Counted from the first letter of the stretch, positions 1-10,698 are shown. The stretch: DNA of 13,665 bases from CBDULQ01 sp965368115 (GCA_965368115.1 CBDULQ010000086.1:1-13665), one strand, 5' to 3'. The notes: a model not told the origin generated them from the letters alone. Translations and numbers: made by a program.

Positions 1-2
1 AC

Positions 3-3000
3 CGTGTTTACCTGACGCCATCCACCGATACCGAGCTGCGCGGTTTTCTGGTTGAAGTGAGCAGTAACGATCTCGACCTCAGCGATGAAAGTGTGGCGCG
101 CATTCAGATCGGTGAGACCGGTATGATTTCCGCCGATCGAGGCAATATCACTCTGGCGGGGTTGAGTATCAATCATCAGGGTGTATTGCAGGCCACCACA
201 TCGGTCAATGAAAACGGCACCATTCGACTCATCGCCCGTGATCAGGCGGATATCGACACCGTCAATGTGCAGGCCAGCAAAAAATTATTGCTGGGTTACA
301 CGCCGGGCGAAGGTTTGCAGCCGGACGATGACGAATATGCAGTGGCGCACCAGGGCGGCAATGTCACCGTGGACGGTCGGATCGCGATCGATGCCGAGGC
401 CATTTACTCGTATGATGAGGAAACCGAACAGTATGTCGAGGTTCTGGTGCCTGATCAGCAGGTACAGGCTTCATCGCGCATCGAAATTACCGGTAAAAAT
501 GTCAAATTGGCCGACGGCACCGATATCGAAGCGGCCAGTGCCGAAGTGGTTCTGCATGCCACGGCAACACCGGACAGCACGGCGCGTAATGAACTCGCCA
601 ATGAATTGAACGTTCGGGATGACAGCAGCATTATCATCGAGGACGGTGCGCGTATCGATGTGTCGGGTACCACAGAAGCGCAGGCCGCCATGTCGCGCAA
701 TCAGCTCAGCATTCGTGCCACCGCGGATTTTCTGCGGGACGCGCCACAGCAACGCGACGGCGTGCTCAGGAATCAGCCGCTTCAGGTCGACGCGCGTTAC
801 GGCACGCCGCTGGGTGACATTTCACCGGTGGTGGACAACATCGACCGGGGTATTCAGGAGCGACTGGGAAGTGGCGGCGATATCAATATCCTGTCGCAGG
901 GTGGTGTGCTGGTGCAACAGGGTAGTCAGCTGGATGCATCCGGCGGCTGGGTAACATACGAATCCGGATTCGTCACCACCAGTCAACTGGCTACGTCGGA
1001 TCGGCGCATTGTCAATGTTGCCGATGCCGATATCGGTGATCGATATGTGGCTGTTTCCAACGGTTCTGTGACCGATTCCGGCGGTCGCTGGGGTGCCGAT
1101 GCGGATCGAAGCTGGCAGACATTTGGCGGTGGCGAAACACGTTATTATCAAACTTATCAGCACGGTCTGGATGCGGGCTCGATCAATATCGAGACTTACG
1201 CTGCCGCCGTCGAAGGCGATCTGTTGTTGCAGTCGTCCAACGGGATTTACCAGCGTGACGGACAGGGTGCCGCACGCAGCGATAACGGTCATCTGAATAT
1301 CATTCTCGGGCGTGACCAGGATTCTGCCGGCGCCGCGCTGGGCTTTCAGAATGTACTGATCACCGACCGAATTCAGCAGCTCGACGAATCGTATTTCCGC
1401 AGTTTTCTTGATCAACAGGTCAGCGACGATGCGGACTGGGCGCTAACACTGCAGGATGACATGTTGAATCGCAGTGGACTCGGCCATTTAAATGTACGAA
1501 CCAGTGGGCGATTCGATGTGGATGCCAGTGCGAAACTGGCCATCGCAGCAGGACGTGACAGCAGTGCATCGGACCCGACGCTTGATGTACGTAGTGGCGG
1601 TGCCGCCATTGATGGCCGTATTCAGGTATCGGGCGGCGATGTGTCCGTTGCGACCTGGAATCCCGGGCAGTCGATCACCGTCGATGGAGAAATTGATGTC
1701 AGTGGCCAGTGGGTCAATGATCTTCAGGGGGTACCGAATCGCAATCTGCTGAGTACTGTGCAGGTGAATGGTGGCAGCATCACCCTGGCATCGGAAGGCG
1801 ATTTGTTACTGTCGGAAAATGCCGTGCTGCGTGCCAACGGCGGTGGCTGGATACAGAGCGACGGCCACTTGCAGGCCGGCGACGGCGGCGCAATCGATTT
1901 ATCGATCAATCAACGTGCCGGTTCCGATATTCAAATCGACGCCAGTCTGCAAGCTTATGCACTGGGTCGTGGCGGTAAGCTCGGCATCACGGCAAATGAA
2001 ATTAATATTATTGCGCTGGATGACGATGCGAATATCGTGTCAGGGGATCGTGGCGAGTTGCAGATCGACGGAGCGTTTTTCGACCAGGGCGGGTTTGCGG
2101 ACTTCGAACTGGTTGCCAATATCAACGGGCTAACCATTGCGGATGACATTGCTCCACAAACTCGCAGCCTGCAAATGACCACTGACCTGAGCCGTCTGAC
2201 CAGCAATAGTGACCTTGTCGAACGTTTACCGCATATCGTACGCGATACCTATTATCGCTCTTCCAACCGTATCACCCTGGAAGCCAATCGTGATGCTGCC
2301 GTTGGCGGTACGATGATCGATGGGCTGCGATTATTGCAGGGCGTACACATCGATCTCGATGCGCCGGAATCGGAACTAACGCTGATTGCCGGCGGTGAAA
2401 CCGATTTGCTGGTCGAAGCCAACAGTCTGATTCGCGCACCCGGCGGCCGCGTGTCGTTGATGACCATGGGCGGTCTGTCTGCAGTAGACGGCTATCTCGG
2501 TAACCAGGCCCTGTGGCTGAACGGCAACATTGATGTCAGCGGTCGTTTCGTACGCGATGAAAGTGTCGAAGATGCGGTTGTCGGACGCCTTTATAATGGT
2601 GGGGAAGTGAATATCATCGCTGGCGAAACCGACAGCGAGAGCGTAAACGGTTCCGGTTTTGTATTCTTTTCTTCAGACAGCCATATCAATATCCAGGGCG
2701 CAACACACAGTATGGATGTATTGCGTGACGGTTCCGATCTGGCCGAAGCCGATTACGGTCGTCAGACGGTTAGCTCACGTGCCGGCAGCGTCAATTTTTA
2801 TGCTGCTGAAGGCATGATCCTCAATGGCGAAATTAATGCACTGGATGATAATGCGGGTGCGGGCACCTGGGGTGGCAGTGTCAACCTGGTACTGGATAGT
2901 GCACAGACCATCGACAGCAACGGTGACCCGGTGTCGAGAGAAGCGCGTGTATTCAATATTTATGAACAGGCCGCCGATGTGCCCGAAGCCTTTGCGATGG

Positions 3001-6000
3001 GTACTCGACTGGTGTTGGGTGGTAACGGCCAGGTGTTGAATGCCGGTGATAGCCTGTATGTCGGCGATGCGCATATCAGTAACGACTGGGTCCAGGCGCT
3101 GGATGCCGCCGGCGTCACCCGGTTGAGTTTACGTACCGGGCAGCCTTATGCCGGTCATTCGGGACAGCTTCAGTTTCATGGCGACGTGAACATGCACATG
3201 GAGCAGAGTCTGCAATTGCTGGTGCCGTTGTTGCGTGGTGATCAGGGCCGTGTCGATCTATCGGCGCCTTATATACGTCTCGGCAGCAGCGGTTACGCTC
3301 AACTGGTGTCGAATGTCCAGGCGAGCAGCGGTAACGGAGTACTCAATGTCCATGCACAGGGCAGTGACGGCAATGGCCGGAACGATGGTTTGCTGGAAAT
3401 CAGTGGTGAGTTGCTCACTCAGTCGATGCGCCAGGTCAACCTGAGCAGTGCCGGTGATATTCGTTTCCGCGGCTTGCTGGATTCAGCCGGCGAGCGTTTC
3501 GAAGCCGGGCTAACGACCTATGATCAACTCAACTTGCGCGCCGATCAGGTTTACGCCTCGACTCTGACCCAGGCGGATATCAGTGTGCAGGCCACGGATG
3601 GTAGCATCAATGTTTTACCCGGTGATTCGCCGGGTGCGAGTATTCTCAGTGCCGGTTCTCATCTGAGTTTCAATGCCACACGTATCAACCAGTCCGGTGT
3701 GATCAAGGCTCCGCTGGGGCAAATCAGCTTCAATGCAGTCGATGTTATCGATCTTAATGCCGGTAGCGTGACATCGGTATCCGGTGAAGGACAGTTGATT
3801 CCATTCGGCGTTACGCGTGGAGAACTGGAATGGATTTATCCCTTACGGGCCGACAGCTTAGGTGACAGCGAAATTAGTTTGCGTTCCAGCGACCTGCTTG
3901 ATCGCGATGAGCTATTCACTTCGCGCGCCATTAATTTGAATGGTGACAGTGTCAATCTGCATGACGGTGCCCTGGTGGATCTTAATGCCGGTTCGCTCGA
4001 TGCACAGGGACAGATACAGGCCACCGATAATCTATATGCCTGGGAATTCGTACCGGGTCTGGGTGGTTCGAACGATACCCTGTTTTCCGAAAACAACAAC
4101 GGTGCTTTTGCGGTGCTACCGGCCAGTGACAGTTATTCGCCTTATGATTTCGTGTTCTGGGAAGGCAGTAATGATTTCGTCAATCCCGGTGAGCAGATTT
4201 ACCTGCAGGGATCGTCACAACTGGAAGCCGGACTCTATACCGTGTTGCCGGCGCGTTATGCCCTGTTGCCGGGTGCCAGTCTGATCACACCGGTCGCGCC
4301 GCAAAGTGATTACGTTTCTAACCAGCAAATTCTGTTTGCCAGCGAAACACGTCAACAGCGTAACGGTGCACAGGTGGTCGCCGGTCAGCAACGTTATGCC
4401 GGCACTGCCTTCAGCGATTCAAACTGGTCGGCTTATCGCGTCGAAGGCGGCGATATCGTGCGCAGTCGATCCGAGTATGTGGAAAGTATGGCGAGCCAGT
4501 TTTTCCGCGATCAGGCCACGCGTGAAGATATGTTGTTGCCGGCCATGCCGGAGGACGGTGGTACGCTGAATCTTCAGGCAGGTTCTGAAGTATTGCTCGA
4601 AGGCTCGGTGCAGGGTCGTCAGGGTCAGGTCGTCTATCGGCTCATTGATGGTACGCTGCAGATACAGCAGGGACGTGGCTCGGAAGTGAATATCGCAGCG
4701 ACTGAACTGGCGGTTATTGGTCAACAGTCTACCGAGAATCCGGACGATGTGGAGTTGCAGGTCGATGATCTGAACAACCTGGATGTGGCCAGTATCATGC
4801 TGGGTGGTGTGCGTTCACGTACTAGCGAAGGCACGCTATATGACGTGACTGCGGATACGGTCACTGTGGATATCCCATATTCAGAGGACGATACTGAAGA
4901 GGGAAATGCCGAGCTGCGCGTCCGCGATCTGATTCTGGCCGCGACGGATACCGTGACCGTGACCGCCGATTCGCGTATTCGTGCGGTTGCTGAGCAAGGT
5001 ACCCAGGACGAAGTGGCTCTGCTGGATGAAAATGGCGCGCTGTTACGCATCTCCGCATACGACCAGATGCGCGTGGTGCGCGACGCGGATACACAGGATC
5101 CGAGTGGCGGTACCCTGGTGGTGTCTGATTCCGCAATGCTCACCGCCAGTGGCTCGATACTGGTGGATGCGGATGTGGATTCGCAATTGAATGGTGAGTT
5201 GAATTTTGTCGATGCCAACGGGCAGGCGGTCAACCAGCCGCATGGTTCCCTGTATCTCGGATCCAGTCTGATCACACTGGGTCGGGACGATGTGAACACA
5301 GGCATTGCGCTGACGCAGCAGCAGATACAGCGCTGGAACGTGGCAGAACTGGTGTTGGCCAGTCGTACTCAAGTCGATATATACGGTAATCCGCAGATCG
5401 ATCCGGATTTACCCGATCTGCTGTTCAATGACCTGACTATTCTGTCTGCGGTGATTCAGGGGCACCAGGCCGCCGACGAAGAGTTTGTGATCAGTACAGA
5501 TACCCTGTCTCTGGGTAGTCTCAACGATTATGATCCAGGTGTTGCCGATGGTGCAGGCGACCTGGTTTTCGACACCGACACTACACGTCTGCTGGACGGT
5601 AATGTCACGCTGAACGGTTTCAATGACGTTACGATCAATGCGCGCAGGGAGCTGATCGCGGCGCGCGACAATGGTTTCGTATTCTCCGAGGGTGCAACCC
5701 GTTTCGATGTGGCCGGTAATGTGACTATCAATGCCGGACGAATCACGGCCGAATCCAATGTTAGTCAGCAGATTGCCACGGTCGAGAGTAATACCAGTCA
5801 GATATTGCTCAACCGTCATGCTGATGCGTTGACGGCTACTGAGAATCAGTATCTGGGTGGTACGTTGAGTTTCAGTGCCGAGCAGCTGATTCATCAGGGA
5901 TATATCGAATTACACTCCGGCTCAGTCAGTCTGTTGAGTCGCAGCGCTGATCTGCAACTGGCCTCCGGATCGGTGATCGATGTTTCCGGACTGGCTCGCG

Positions 6001-9000
6001 ATTTTGCCGGCGATATGGTTTACAGCTACGGCGGTACGGTTCAGTTGACCGCAGCGCAACAGAATATTCAGCTGGCGGACAATGCGCTGATCGATGTGTC
6101 GGCAGCGGTCGCTGGCGACGGTTCCGGCGCCGATGCGGGAAGACTTGAGTTGTCAGCCGTACTGGGTGAAGTCGAGTTGAGCGGCGAATTACGTGCCGAT
6201 CACGGTGTCGAAGCCGATGCCGGTGATGTCGACCTGGACGTCAATGGCATCGCCGACTTCAATGTTTTAAATAGCACGCTAAACAATTCCGGATTCACTC
6301 ATCGCCGCGTCATTCGTCTGCGTAATGGCAATCTGCAACTGGATGACGGTGAAGGTCAGGATATCGTTGCCGAGCAACTGGTATTGAGTGCAGATAATGG
6401 GCAGATTGTGCTGTCGGGACAAATCGATGCACGTGCCGCTGACGGTGGTCGGGTGGAGCTGTCCGCCGACAACGGCATCGAATTGCAGAACTCTGCCCGG
6501 ATCGATGCTTCGGCCACCGACACATCGGGTGACGGTGGCCGGGTGATGCTGGAAATCTGTGGCGGTTTGGCTGATCCGAGTAGCTGTTCCGGCACACTTA
6601 ATCTGGTTGCCGGCAGTGTCATCAATACGACCGGCGGCGCTGACGGGCAAGATGGTCGTATTTATCTGCGAGTGCCGCGCCTGGCCAGTAACAACGGTGT
6701 GATCATTCAGCCGCCGGCCGATGACACGACCGGTTATCAGCCACTGGCCGGTGAGCTGATCGGTTTTCAGCGTCTCGATATCGAGGGCTTTCAGCGTTAC
6801 GACGGTTTAGGTGAACTGGATACGGCCTTTACCGAAGCTTCGAACTTCATGCTCAACGATGTGCTCAGTGCTCTCCGTCTGAATAACCGCTTCGATGCGG
6901 CGACCTTACAGCGTGTACATTTACGACCGGGTATAGATATCACTTCGGATACGGATCTGAACAGTTCCAGCGAAATCGATTTCGCAGCGACCACTTACAC
7001 GAATCAACTGACCGGGGTGCAGGAATCCGGTGTCTTTACATTACGGACCAGCAGCAATCTGAATATCACTGCGAATATACAGGACGGCGTGGCTGATGAT
7101 ACCGTTTCGATACCTTTCCCCAATGCGCCATCAGTCAACGTGGAGCGCCTGATTGACAAGGACAGCTGGTCGTATCGACTGATTGCCGGTGCCGACCTGG
7201 AGGCCGCGCGGACGATGCAGGTCGTTGACGGTAGCGGCACTCTGGATCTGGCGGCAAATCGTAAACTGCGTACCGGTACCGGTGATATCGATATCGCCGT
7301 TGGTGGACAGTTGGTCATGGGCAACGATGCCGCGATTTATACGGCCGGTCGGCCTGCCGCGCAAAATCCACGTAGCACCCTGTCTTCCGACCTGGGTGGG
7401 GTCGACAGTTTAGATCTGTTTTTATTGCCCGGCACCGAGTTTCCGGTCGCAGGTGGTGACATCAATATCTTCGCGAAGCAGGGCATCGATGCCAACGTGA
7501 ATTCCTTCGTTTCGGCCGACTGGTTGCATCGTATCGGTGGAGTCAGTGCTGAAAACACCAGTGCTCAGTTTGGCTACCTGAATGAAAATAATCAGTTTGT
7601 CGAGCTGGCTGAACGTCCGGTTGTCCAGGGTGTTTCCTTGATTAACTTTACCCATGGTGTCGGTGCGCTGGGTGGCGGTAATGTGAGAATCGAAACCGAT
7701 GGCAATATCAGTCAGCTGGCTGTGTCGGTGCCACGTACCATAAAGCCGGTTGATACCTTCGACTTTAATCAGCCCAGCGCGGAGGTTTTTCAATTCATTC
7801 TTAACCAGGGGGCAGTGGAACAATATAGCTATGAAATGAACGGCGGTGGTGATATCGATGTGTATGCCGCTGGTAACATCAGCCAGTCCATGTTCCTGGC
7901 TGATGACGGGCGTATTGATGTGACTGCCGGCGGCAGACTGGGTACCCCGGGTAATAATCAGGGTGTGCTGATCTCGGCGGCAGAGACTCAGGTCTCATTG
8001 CAGGCCGGCAGCGAACTGAACCTGATCGGCATTACCAATACCAGTCGTGCTTCGATGAGCAGCCTGCAGGGCGCGCAAACGCGTTTCGCTCGTTTGCCGA
8101 TCATCAGTGCTCGTGAAGAAGTTTATTTCAACAGTTATTCAGAGGATTCCAGCCTGAGTTTGCTGGCACTGGGTGATGTTAATCTGCAGAATCGTTTGAA
8201 CGGTACCAGCCTCGATGGTCGCGCTTACGCCAGCGATATGAACGATGCTTTGGTGTTCTATCCGGCGAGTCTGGACGCGACATCGTTCGATGGTGATATT
8301 AACCTGCTACGCACTTTTGCCATGACGCCATCGAGCCAGGGTAATCTATCGCTACTGGCTAACGATAACCTGACCGGACTGGATGTGGAACAGCCCAGTG
8401 TTGCCGTGTACATGCTTGATTTCGACACGACCCAGATCAGTCAGCTGCATGCCCCTGTTAACGATATGCTGCCCAATGAAGGTCTGGTTTTCAGCGATGC
8501 CCTGAAGGATGACGGAGGGTTCGACTTTGCATCGACGCCACTGCATATAAACAACAATACACCGGTGCGGATTGTTGCCCGAGAAGGCGATATTCGCGTC
8601 GGTGACGATGCGCGCGCATTTTTCTTCGCATTGCCGAAACAGGCGGAAATGATTGCCGGTCGCGATATCCGCGGCGTGGGTCTGGTGAATCAGCATCTGG
8701 ATGAAGATGACGTGACACTGGTGCAGGCGGGTCGTGATATTCGCTATATCGATTCCCGTTCCACTGTAGGTGCCAGCGGTTCGGACAATGATTACATGGG
8801 CATTAAAACCGGCGGTCCGGGTATGCTGCAGGTGCTGGCAGGTCGACAGATCAACCTGGGCGATCGCCACGGCATCGTGGTCGAAGGCGATACGCGCAAT
8901 GCCAGCTTGCGGCGCATCAGCGAACAGGGTGCGGACCTGTACGTAATGGCTGGACTCGGTGAACAGGGCGCCGATCTGCAGGGCTTCTTCGATTATCTGT

Positions 9001-10310
9001 TCCCGGCGGATGTGGATGTTTCGCAGCTGGATTATGCTGCTGATCTGATGGGCTTCGTATCGATTAAAACCCAGCAGAACATTGTTGACTTCAACGTGGC
9101 GCTGGATGTGTTCAGGCAGCTACCGATGAACGAACAGCGGGCCTTTTTGACCACCGCTTTCTTCCGGGAAATTACCGTATCTGCGCAACGTGCCGCTGCC
9201 GAGTTATCACCATCAAGACGCGACGATGTGGCGAAACTGATTGCCGCGCAAGGTAATGCGGGCCGTCTCAATGAAGATGAACAGGTATCGCAGAATGACC
9301 GGCTCGGTTACAGCCGCGGGCTGCAGGCCATCGAAACCCTGTTCCCGGGCACCATTGTCGATCAGACGCCGGCACAGGGTGTGACGCGAGACGATGATGT
9401 GGATACATTGATTTCCGCCGGCCAGATTTATCAAATGCCGGTCATCAACCCGACCTACAGCGGTGATATCGCACTGACATCCAGCGTCATCAAGGCGCAG
9501 GATCAGGGCAGTGATATTTTGATCGCTGCGCCTGGCGGACTGGTGAACGTCGGCCTGAGTGTCGCCGACGGCGATGCGGATGATCGCGGCATTATCGCTC
9601 GTGGTGACGGCAATATCGGTATCTTTGCACACAACGACGTGTCGGTGAACGAATCGCGTATCCAGACCTTATCCGGTGGCGATATCGTGATCTGGTCAAG
9701 CAAGGGTAATGTGGATGCGGGACGTGGTGCGACCACCTTGCGCAATGTGCCGCCGCCGGTCACGGTCATCAATCCGAATACCGGTGAACCGGAAACCGTG
9801 ACCAATGTGACCGTGCAGGGCAGTGGTATTCGTGCGACAAGTTCAGCAGATGCTTCCTCAGACACATCCGATGACAGGGATTTCAACATTGGCCTGCCGA
9901 CCACCGAGTTGAGTAATGTGGTGCTGGCCGCGCCGGATGGTGTGATCGATGCCGGTGATGCGGGAATCGATTCCAATAACCTGAGTCTGGCTACGGAAAC
10001 CGTATTGAATGCCAATAATATCGAAACCTCCGGTGAATCGGTGGGTGTGCCCAGTGCGGATGCCGGCGCGATCAGTTTGCCTGCGGTGGATCCCAATGCG
10101 CTGGGCGACAACGGCGATTCGGAACTGGTCGCGCAGGATGCATCGGAACAGTTTGGTGCCGGCAGCGTGGCGATATTGCGAGTCGAAGTCATCGACCTGG
10201 AAGAAGACAGCGGTGCATCACCCGTCGACGGCCAGTTCAAACTCCAGGGTAAACCCGATTCGGAGCATGATGGTGCGTCCTCGGTGAATGACGATCAGGC
10301 CAGTCTTTAG
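3..10310 (+). CDS. Filamentous haemagglutinin-family exoprotein (TpsA-like, DUF3739 C-terminus), 5'-partial
   Basis: Giant secreted or surface protein of the filamentous haemagglutinin family, expected to cross the outer membrane by two-partner secretion and fold as a long beta-helix. The frame is open from base 3, reading RVYLTPSTDTELRGFLVEV before the GTG at 57, so GTG 57 is not the real start; the N-terminal TPS domain lies upstream. Numbering from GTG 57, family landmarks I recognise are GNITLAGL..ATTSV near residues 30-50, LPARYALLPG at about 1397-1406, an IMLGGVRS segment near 1580, GSLYLGSSLITLG near 1730, PVRIVAREGDI near 2836, ETLFPG near 3092, and a DUF3739-like block at about 3130-3260 with LIAAPGGLVNVGL and GGDIVIWSSKGNVDAG. 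Repeats rich in Gly, Asn, Asp and Ser (GGxIxLxA, xIDVSG) run throughout. Only two cysteines are visible (2168, 2177). I see no transmembrane anchor and no toxin-like C-terminus. Role in adhesion or biofilm is inferred from the family; substrate unknown. Confidence 0.93.
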   Translation, partial: RVYLTPSTDTELRGFLVEVSSNDLDLSDESVARIQIGETGMISADRGNITLAGLSINHQGVLQATTSVNENGTIRLIARDQADIDTVNVQASKKLLLGYTPGEGLQPDDDEYAVAHQGGNVTVDGRIAIDAEAIYSYDEETEQYVEVLVPDQQVQASSRIEITGKNVKLADGTDIEAASAEVVLHATATPDSTARNELANELNVRDDSSIIIEDGARIDVSGTTEAQAAMSRNQLSIRATADFLRDAPQQRDGVLRNQPLQVDARYGTPLGDISPVVDNIDRGIQERLGSGGDINILSQGGVLVQQGSQLDASGGWVTYESGFVTTSQLATSDRRIVNVADADIGDRYVAVSNGSVTDSGGRWGADADRSWQTFGGGETRYYQTYQHGLDAGSINIETYAAAVEGDLLLQSSNGIYQRDGQGAARSDNGHLNIILGRDQDSAGAALGFQNVLITDRIQQLDESYFRSFLDQQVSDDADWALTLQDDMLNRSGLGHLNVRTSGRFDVDASAKLAIAAGRDSSASDPTLDVRSGGAAIDGRIQVSGGDVSVATWNPGQSITVDGEIDVSGQWVNDLQGVPNRNLLSTVQVNGGSITLASEGDLLLSENAVLRANGGGWIQSDGHLQAGDGGAIDLSINQRAGSDIQIDASLQAYALGRGGKLGITANEINIIALDDDANIVSGDRGELQIDGAFFDQGGFADFELVANINGLTIADDIAPQTRSLQMTTDLSRLTSNSDLVERLPHIVRDTYYRSSNRITLEANRDAAVGGTMIDGLRLLQGVHIDLDAPESELTLIAGGETDLLVEANSLIRAPGGRVSLMTMGGLSAVDGYLGNQALWLNGNIDVSGRFVRDESVEDAVVGRLYNGGEVNIIAGETDSESVNGSGFVFFSSDSHINIQGATHSMDVLRDGSDLAEADYGRQTVSSRAGSVNFYAAEGMILNGEINALDDNAGAGTWGGSVNLVLDSAQTIDSNGDPVSREARVFNIYEQAADVPEAFAMGTRLVLGGNGQVLNAGDSLYVGDAHISNDWVQALDAAGVTRLSLRTGQPYAGHSGQLQFHGDVNMHMEQSLQLLVPLLRGDQGRVDLSAPYIRLGSSGYAQLVSNVQASSGNGVLNVHAQGSDGNGRNDGLLEISGELLTQSMRQVNLSSAGDIRFRGLLDSAGERFEAGLTTYDQLNLRADQVYASTLTQADISVQATDGSINVLPGDSPGASILSAGSHLSFNATRINQSGVIKAPLGQISFNAVDVIDLNAGSVTSVSGEGQLIPFGVTRGELEWIYPLRADSLGDSEISLRSSDLLDRDELFTSRAINLNGDSVNLHDGALVDLNAGSLDAQGQIQATDNLYAWEFVPGLGGSNDTLFSENNNGAFAVLPASDSYSPYDFVFWEGSNDFVNPGEQIYLQGSSQLEAGLYTVLPARYALLPGASLITPVAPQSDYVSNQQILFASETRQQRNGAQVVAGQQRYAGTAFSDSNWSAYRVEGGDIVRSRSEYVESMASQFFRDQATREDMLLPAMPEDGGTLNLQAGSEVLLEGSVQGRQGQVVYRLIDGTLQIQQGRGSEVNIAATELAVIGQQSTENPDDVELQVDDLNNLDVASIMLGGVRSRTSEGTLYDVTADTVTVDIPYSEDDTEEGNAELRVRDLILAATDTVTVTADSRIRAVAEQGTQDEVALLDENGALLRISAYDQMRVVRDADTQDPSGGTLVVSDSAMLTASGSILVDADVDSQLNGELNFVDANGQAVNQPHGSLYLGSSLITLGRDDVNTGIALTQQQIQRWNVAELVLASRTQVDIYGNPQIDPDLPDLLFNDLTILSAVIQGHQAADEEFVISTDTLSLGSLNDYDPGVADGAGDLVFDTDTTRLLDGNVTLNGFNDVTINARRELIAARDNGFVFSEGATRFDVAGNVTINAGRITAESNVSQQIATVESNTSQILLNRHADALTATENQYLGGTLSFSAEQLIHQGYIELHSGSVSLLSRSADLQLASGSVIDVSGLARDFAGDMVYSYGGTVQLTAAQQNIQLADNALIDVSAAVAGDGSGADAGRLELSAVLGEVELSGELRADHGVEADAGDVDLDVNGIADFNVLNSTLNNSGFTHRRVIRLRNGNLQLDDGEGQDIVAEQLVLSADNGQIVLSGQIDARAADGGRVELSADNGIELQNSARIDASATDTSGDGGRVMLEICGGLADPSSCSGTLNLVAGSVINTTGGADGQDGRIYLRVPRLASNNGVIIQPPADDTTGYQPLAGELIGFQRLDIEGFQRYDGLGELDTAFTEASNFMLNDVLSALRLNNRFDAATLQRVHLRPGIDITSDTDLNSSSEIDFAATTYTNQLTGVQESGVFTLRTSSNLNITANIQDGVADDTVSIPFPNAPSVNVERLIDKDSWSYRLIAGADLEAARTMQVVDGSGTLDLAANRKLRTGTGDIDIAVGGQLVMGNDAAIYTAGRPAAQNPRSTLSSDLGGVDSLDLFLLPGTEFPVAGGDINIFAKQGIDANVNSFVSADWLHRIGGVSAENTSAQFGYLNENNQFVELAERPVVQGVSLINFTHGVGALGGGNVRIETDGNISQLAVSVPRTIKPVDTFDFNQPSAEVFQFILNQGAVEQYSYEMNGGGDIDVYAAGNISQSMFLADDGRIDVTAGGRLGTPGNNQGVLISAAETQVSLQAGSELNLIGITNTSRASMSSLQGAQTRFARLPIISAREEVYFNSYSEDSSLSLLALGDVNLQNRLNGTSLDGRAYASDMNDALVFYPASLDATSFDGDINLLRTFAMTPSSQGNLSLLANDNLTGLDVEQPSVAVYMLDFDTTQISQLHAPVNDMLPNEGLVFSDALKDDGGFDFASTPLHINNNTPVRIVAREGDIRVGDDARAFFFALPKQAEMIAGRDIRGVGLVNQHLDEDDVTLVQAGRDIRYIDSRSTVGASGSDNDYMGIKTGGPGMLQVLAGRQINLGDRHGIVVEGDTRNASLRRISEQGADLYVMAGLGEQGADLQGFFDYLFPADVDVSQLDYAADLMGFVSIKTQQNIVDFNVALDVFRQLPMNEQRAFLTTAFFREITVSAQRAAAELSPSRRDDVAKLIAAQGNAGRLNEDEQVSQNDRLGYSRGLQAIETLFPGTIVDQTPAQGVTRDDDVDTLISAGQIYQMPVINPTYSGDIALTSSVIKAQDQGSDILIAAPGGLVNVGLSVADGDADDRGIIARGDGNIGIFAHNDVSVNESRIQTLSGGDIVIWSSKGNVDAGRGATTLRNVPPPVTVINPNTGEPETVTNVTVQGSGIRATSSADASSDTSDDRDFNIGLPTTELSNVVLAAPDGVIDAGDAGIDSNNLSLATETVLNANNIETSGESVGVPSADAGAISLPAVDPNALGDNGDSELVAQDASEQFGAGSVAILRVEVIDLEEDSGASPVDGQFKLQGKPDSEHDGASSVNDDQASL

Positions 10311-10698
10311 TCCGCAATTCAGCAAGATAGCGTCGTCATTTAATTTGATTGTCCAGCCTTTAAGAGACGCATAGTACACCTCGGCGGGTGGGCGATATTC
10401 CGTATTTAACGTGTTTGTCATTAAAATTTCTCATAATACCGCGCTACCAATAATCCCGGTCTGCTCAGATGTTTCAGACAGTCGTGGGATTTATTGCAAG
10501 GTATCAAGAGATTTAAATGATGATGACGATTTGTGCAGTACATAATGTGACCGAACAATGCTATGTCGGCCCTTGCATGTCTGATAGCATTGCCTTTCAC
10601 TCCAGTCATTGCCGTGACCACCGCGTTCGCTCCCCGGCCGCCGTCTCGAAACTGTCAGACGCACAATCTTCCAGCATCTTAATGAAACATTCGGATTC
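10311..10698. other. Intergenic region between the exoprotein gene and the DUF2341 gene
   Basis: This 388-base gap is visibly more AT-rich in its first half than the flanking genes. It contains a perfect 9-bp inverted repeat (10556-10564 with 10584-10592) and one short ORF (10517-10702), both listed separately. I found no hairpin followed by a T-run after the exoprotein stop, so no rho-independent terminator can be called. No hexamer pair with acceptable spacing marks a sigma-70 promoter: TTGTCA at 10415 and CATAAT at 10432 are only 11 bases apart. The gap is long enough to carry a separate promoter for the downstream cluster, but that is inference. Confidence 0.6.

Noticed and set aside
822..1415. 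197-codon minus-strand open frame
   Set aside because: Lies wholly inside the exoprotein gene, has no recognisable motif or ribosome-binding site, and many similar shadows occur along this long gene.
9503..10240. 245-codon open frame on the minus strand opposite the exoprotein C-terminus
   Set aside because: It is antisense to a strongly recognised DUF3739-like region, has low-complexity Ser/Pro/Ala content, and no recognisable domain; a shadow of codon bias in the + strand gene.
9900..10310. Possible contact-dependent inhibition toxin at the exoprotein C-terminus
   Set aside because: There is no VENN-like boundary, no toxin-like domain after the DUF3739-like block, and no small immunity gene right after the stop; the end is a short acidic tail.
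10377..10390. CACC/GGTG mini-hairpin as a terminator for the exoprotein gene
   Set aside because: The stem is four base pairs and no T-run follows.
10218..10421. 67-codon minus-strand ORF running from the intergenic gap into the exoprotein 3' end
   Set aside because: No family, and half of it is antisense to coding sequence; not supported as a gene.
10415..10437. TTGTCA and CATAAT as a sigma-70 promoter
   Set aside because: The hexamers are only 11 bases apart, well below the usual 16-18.
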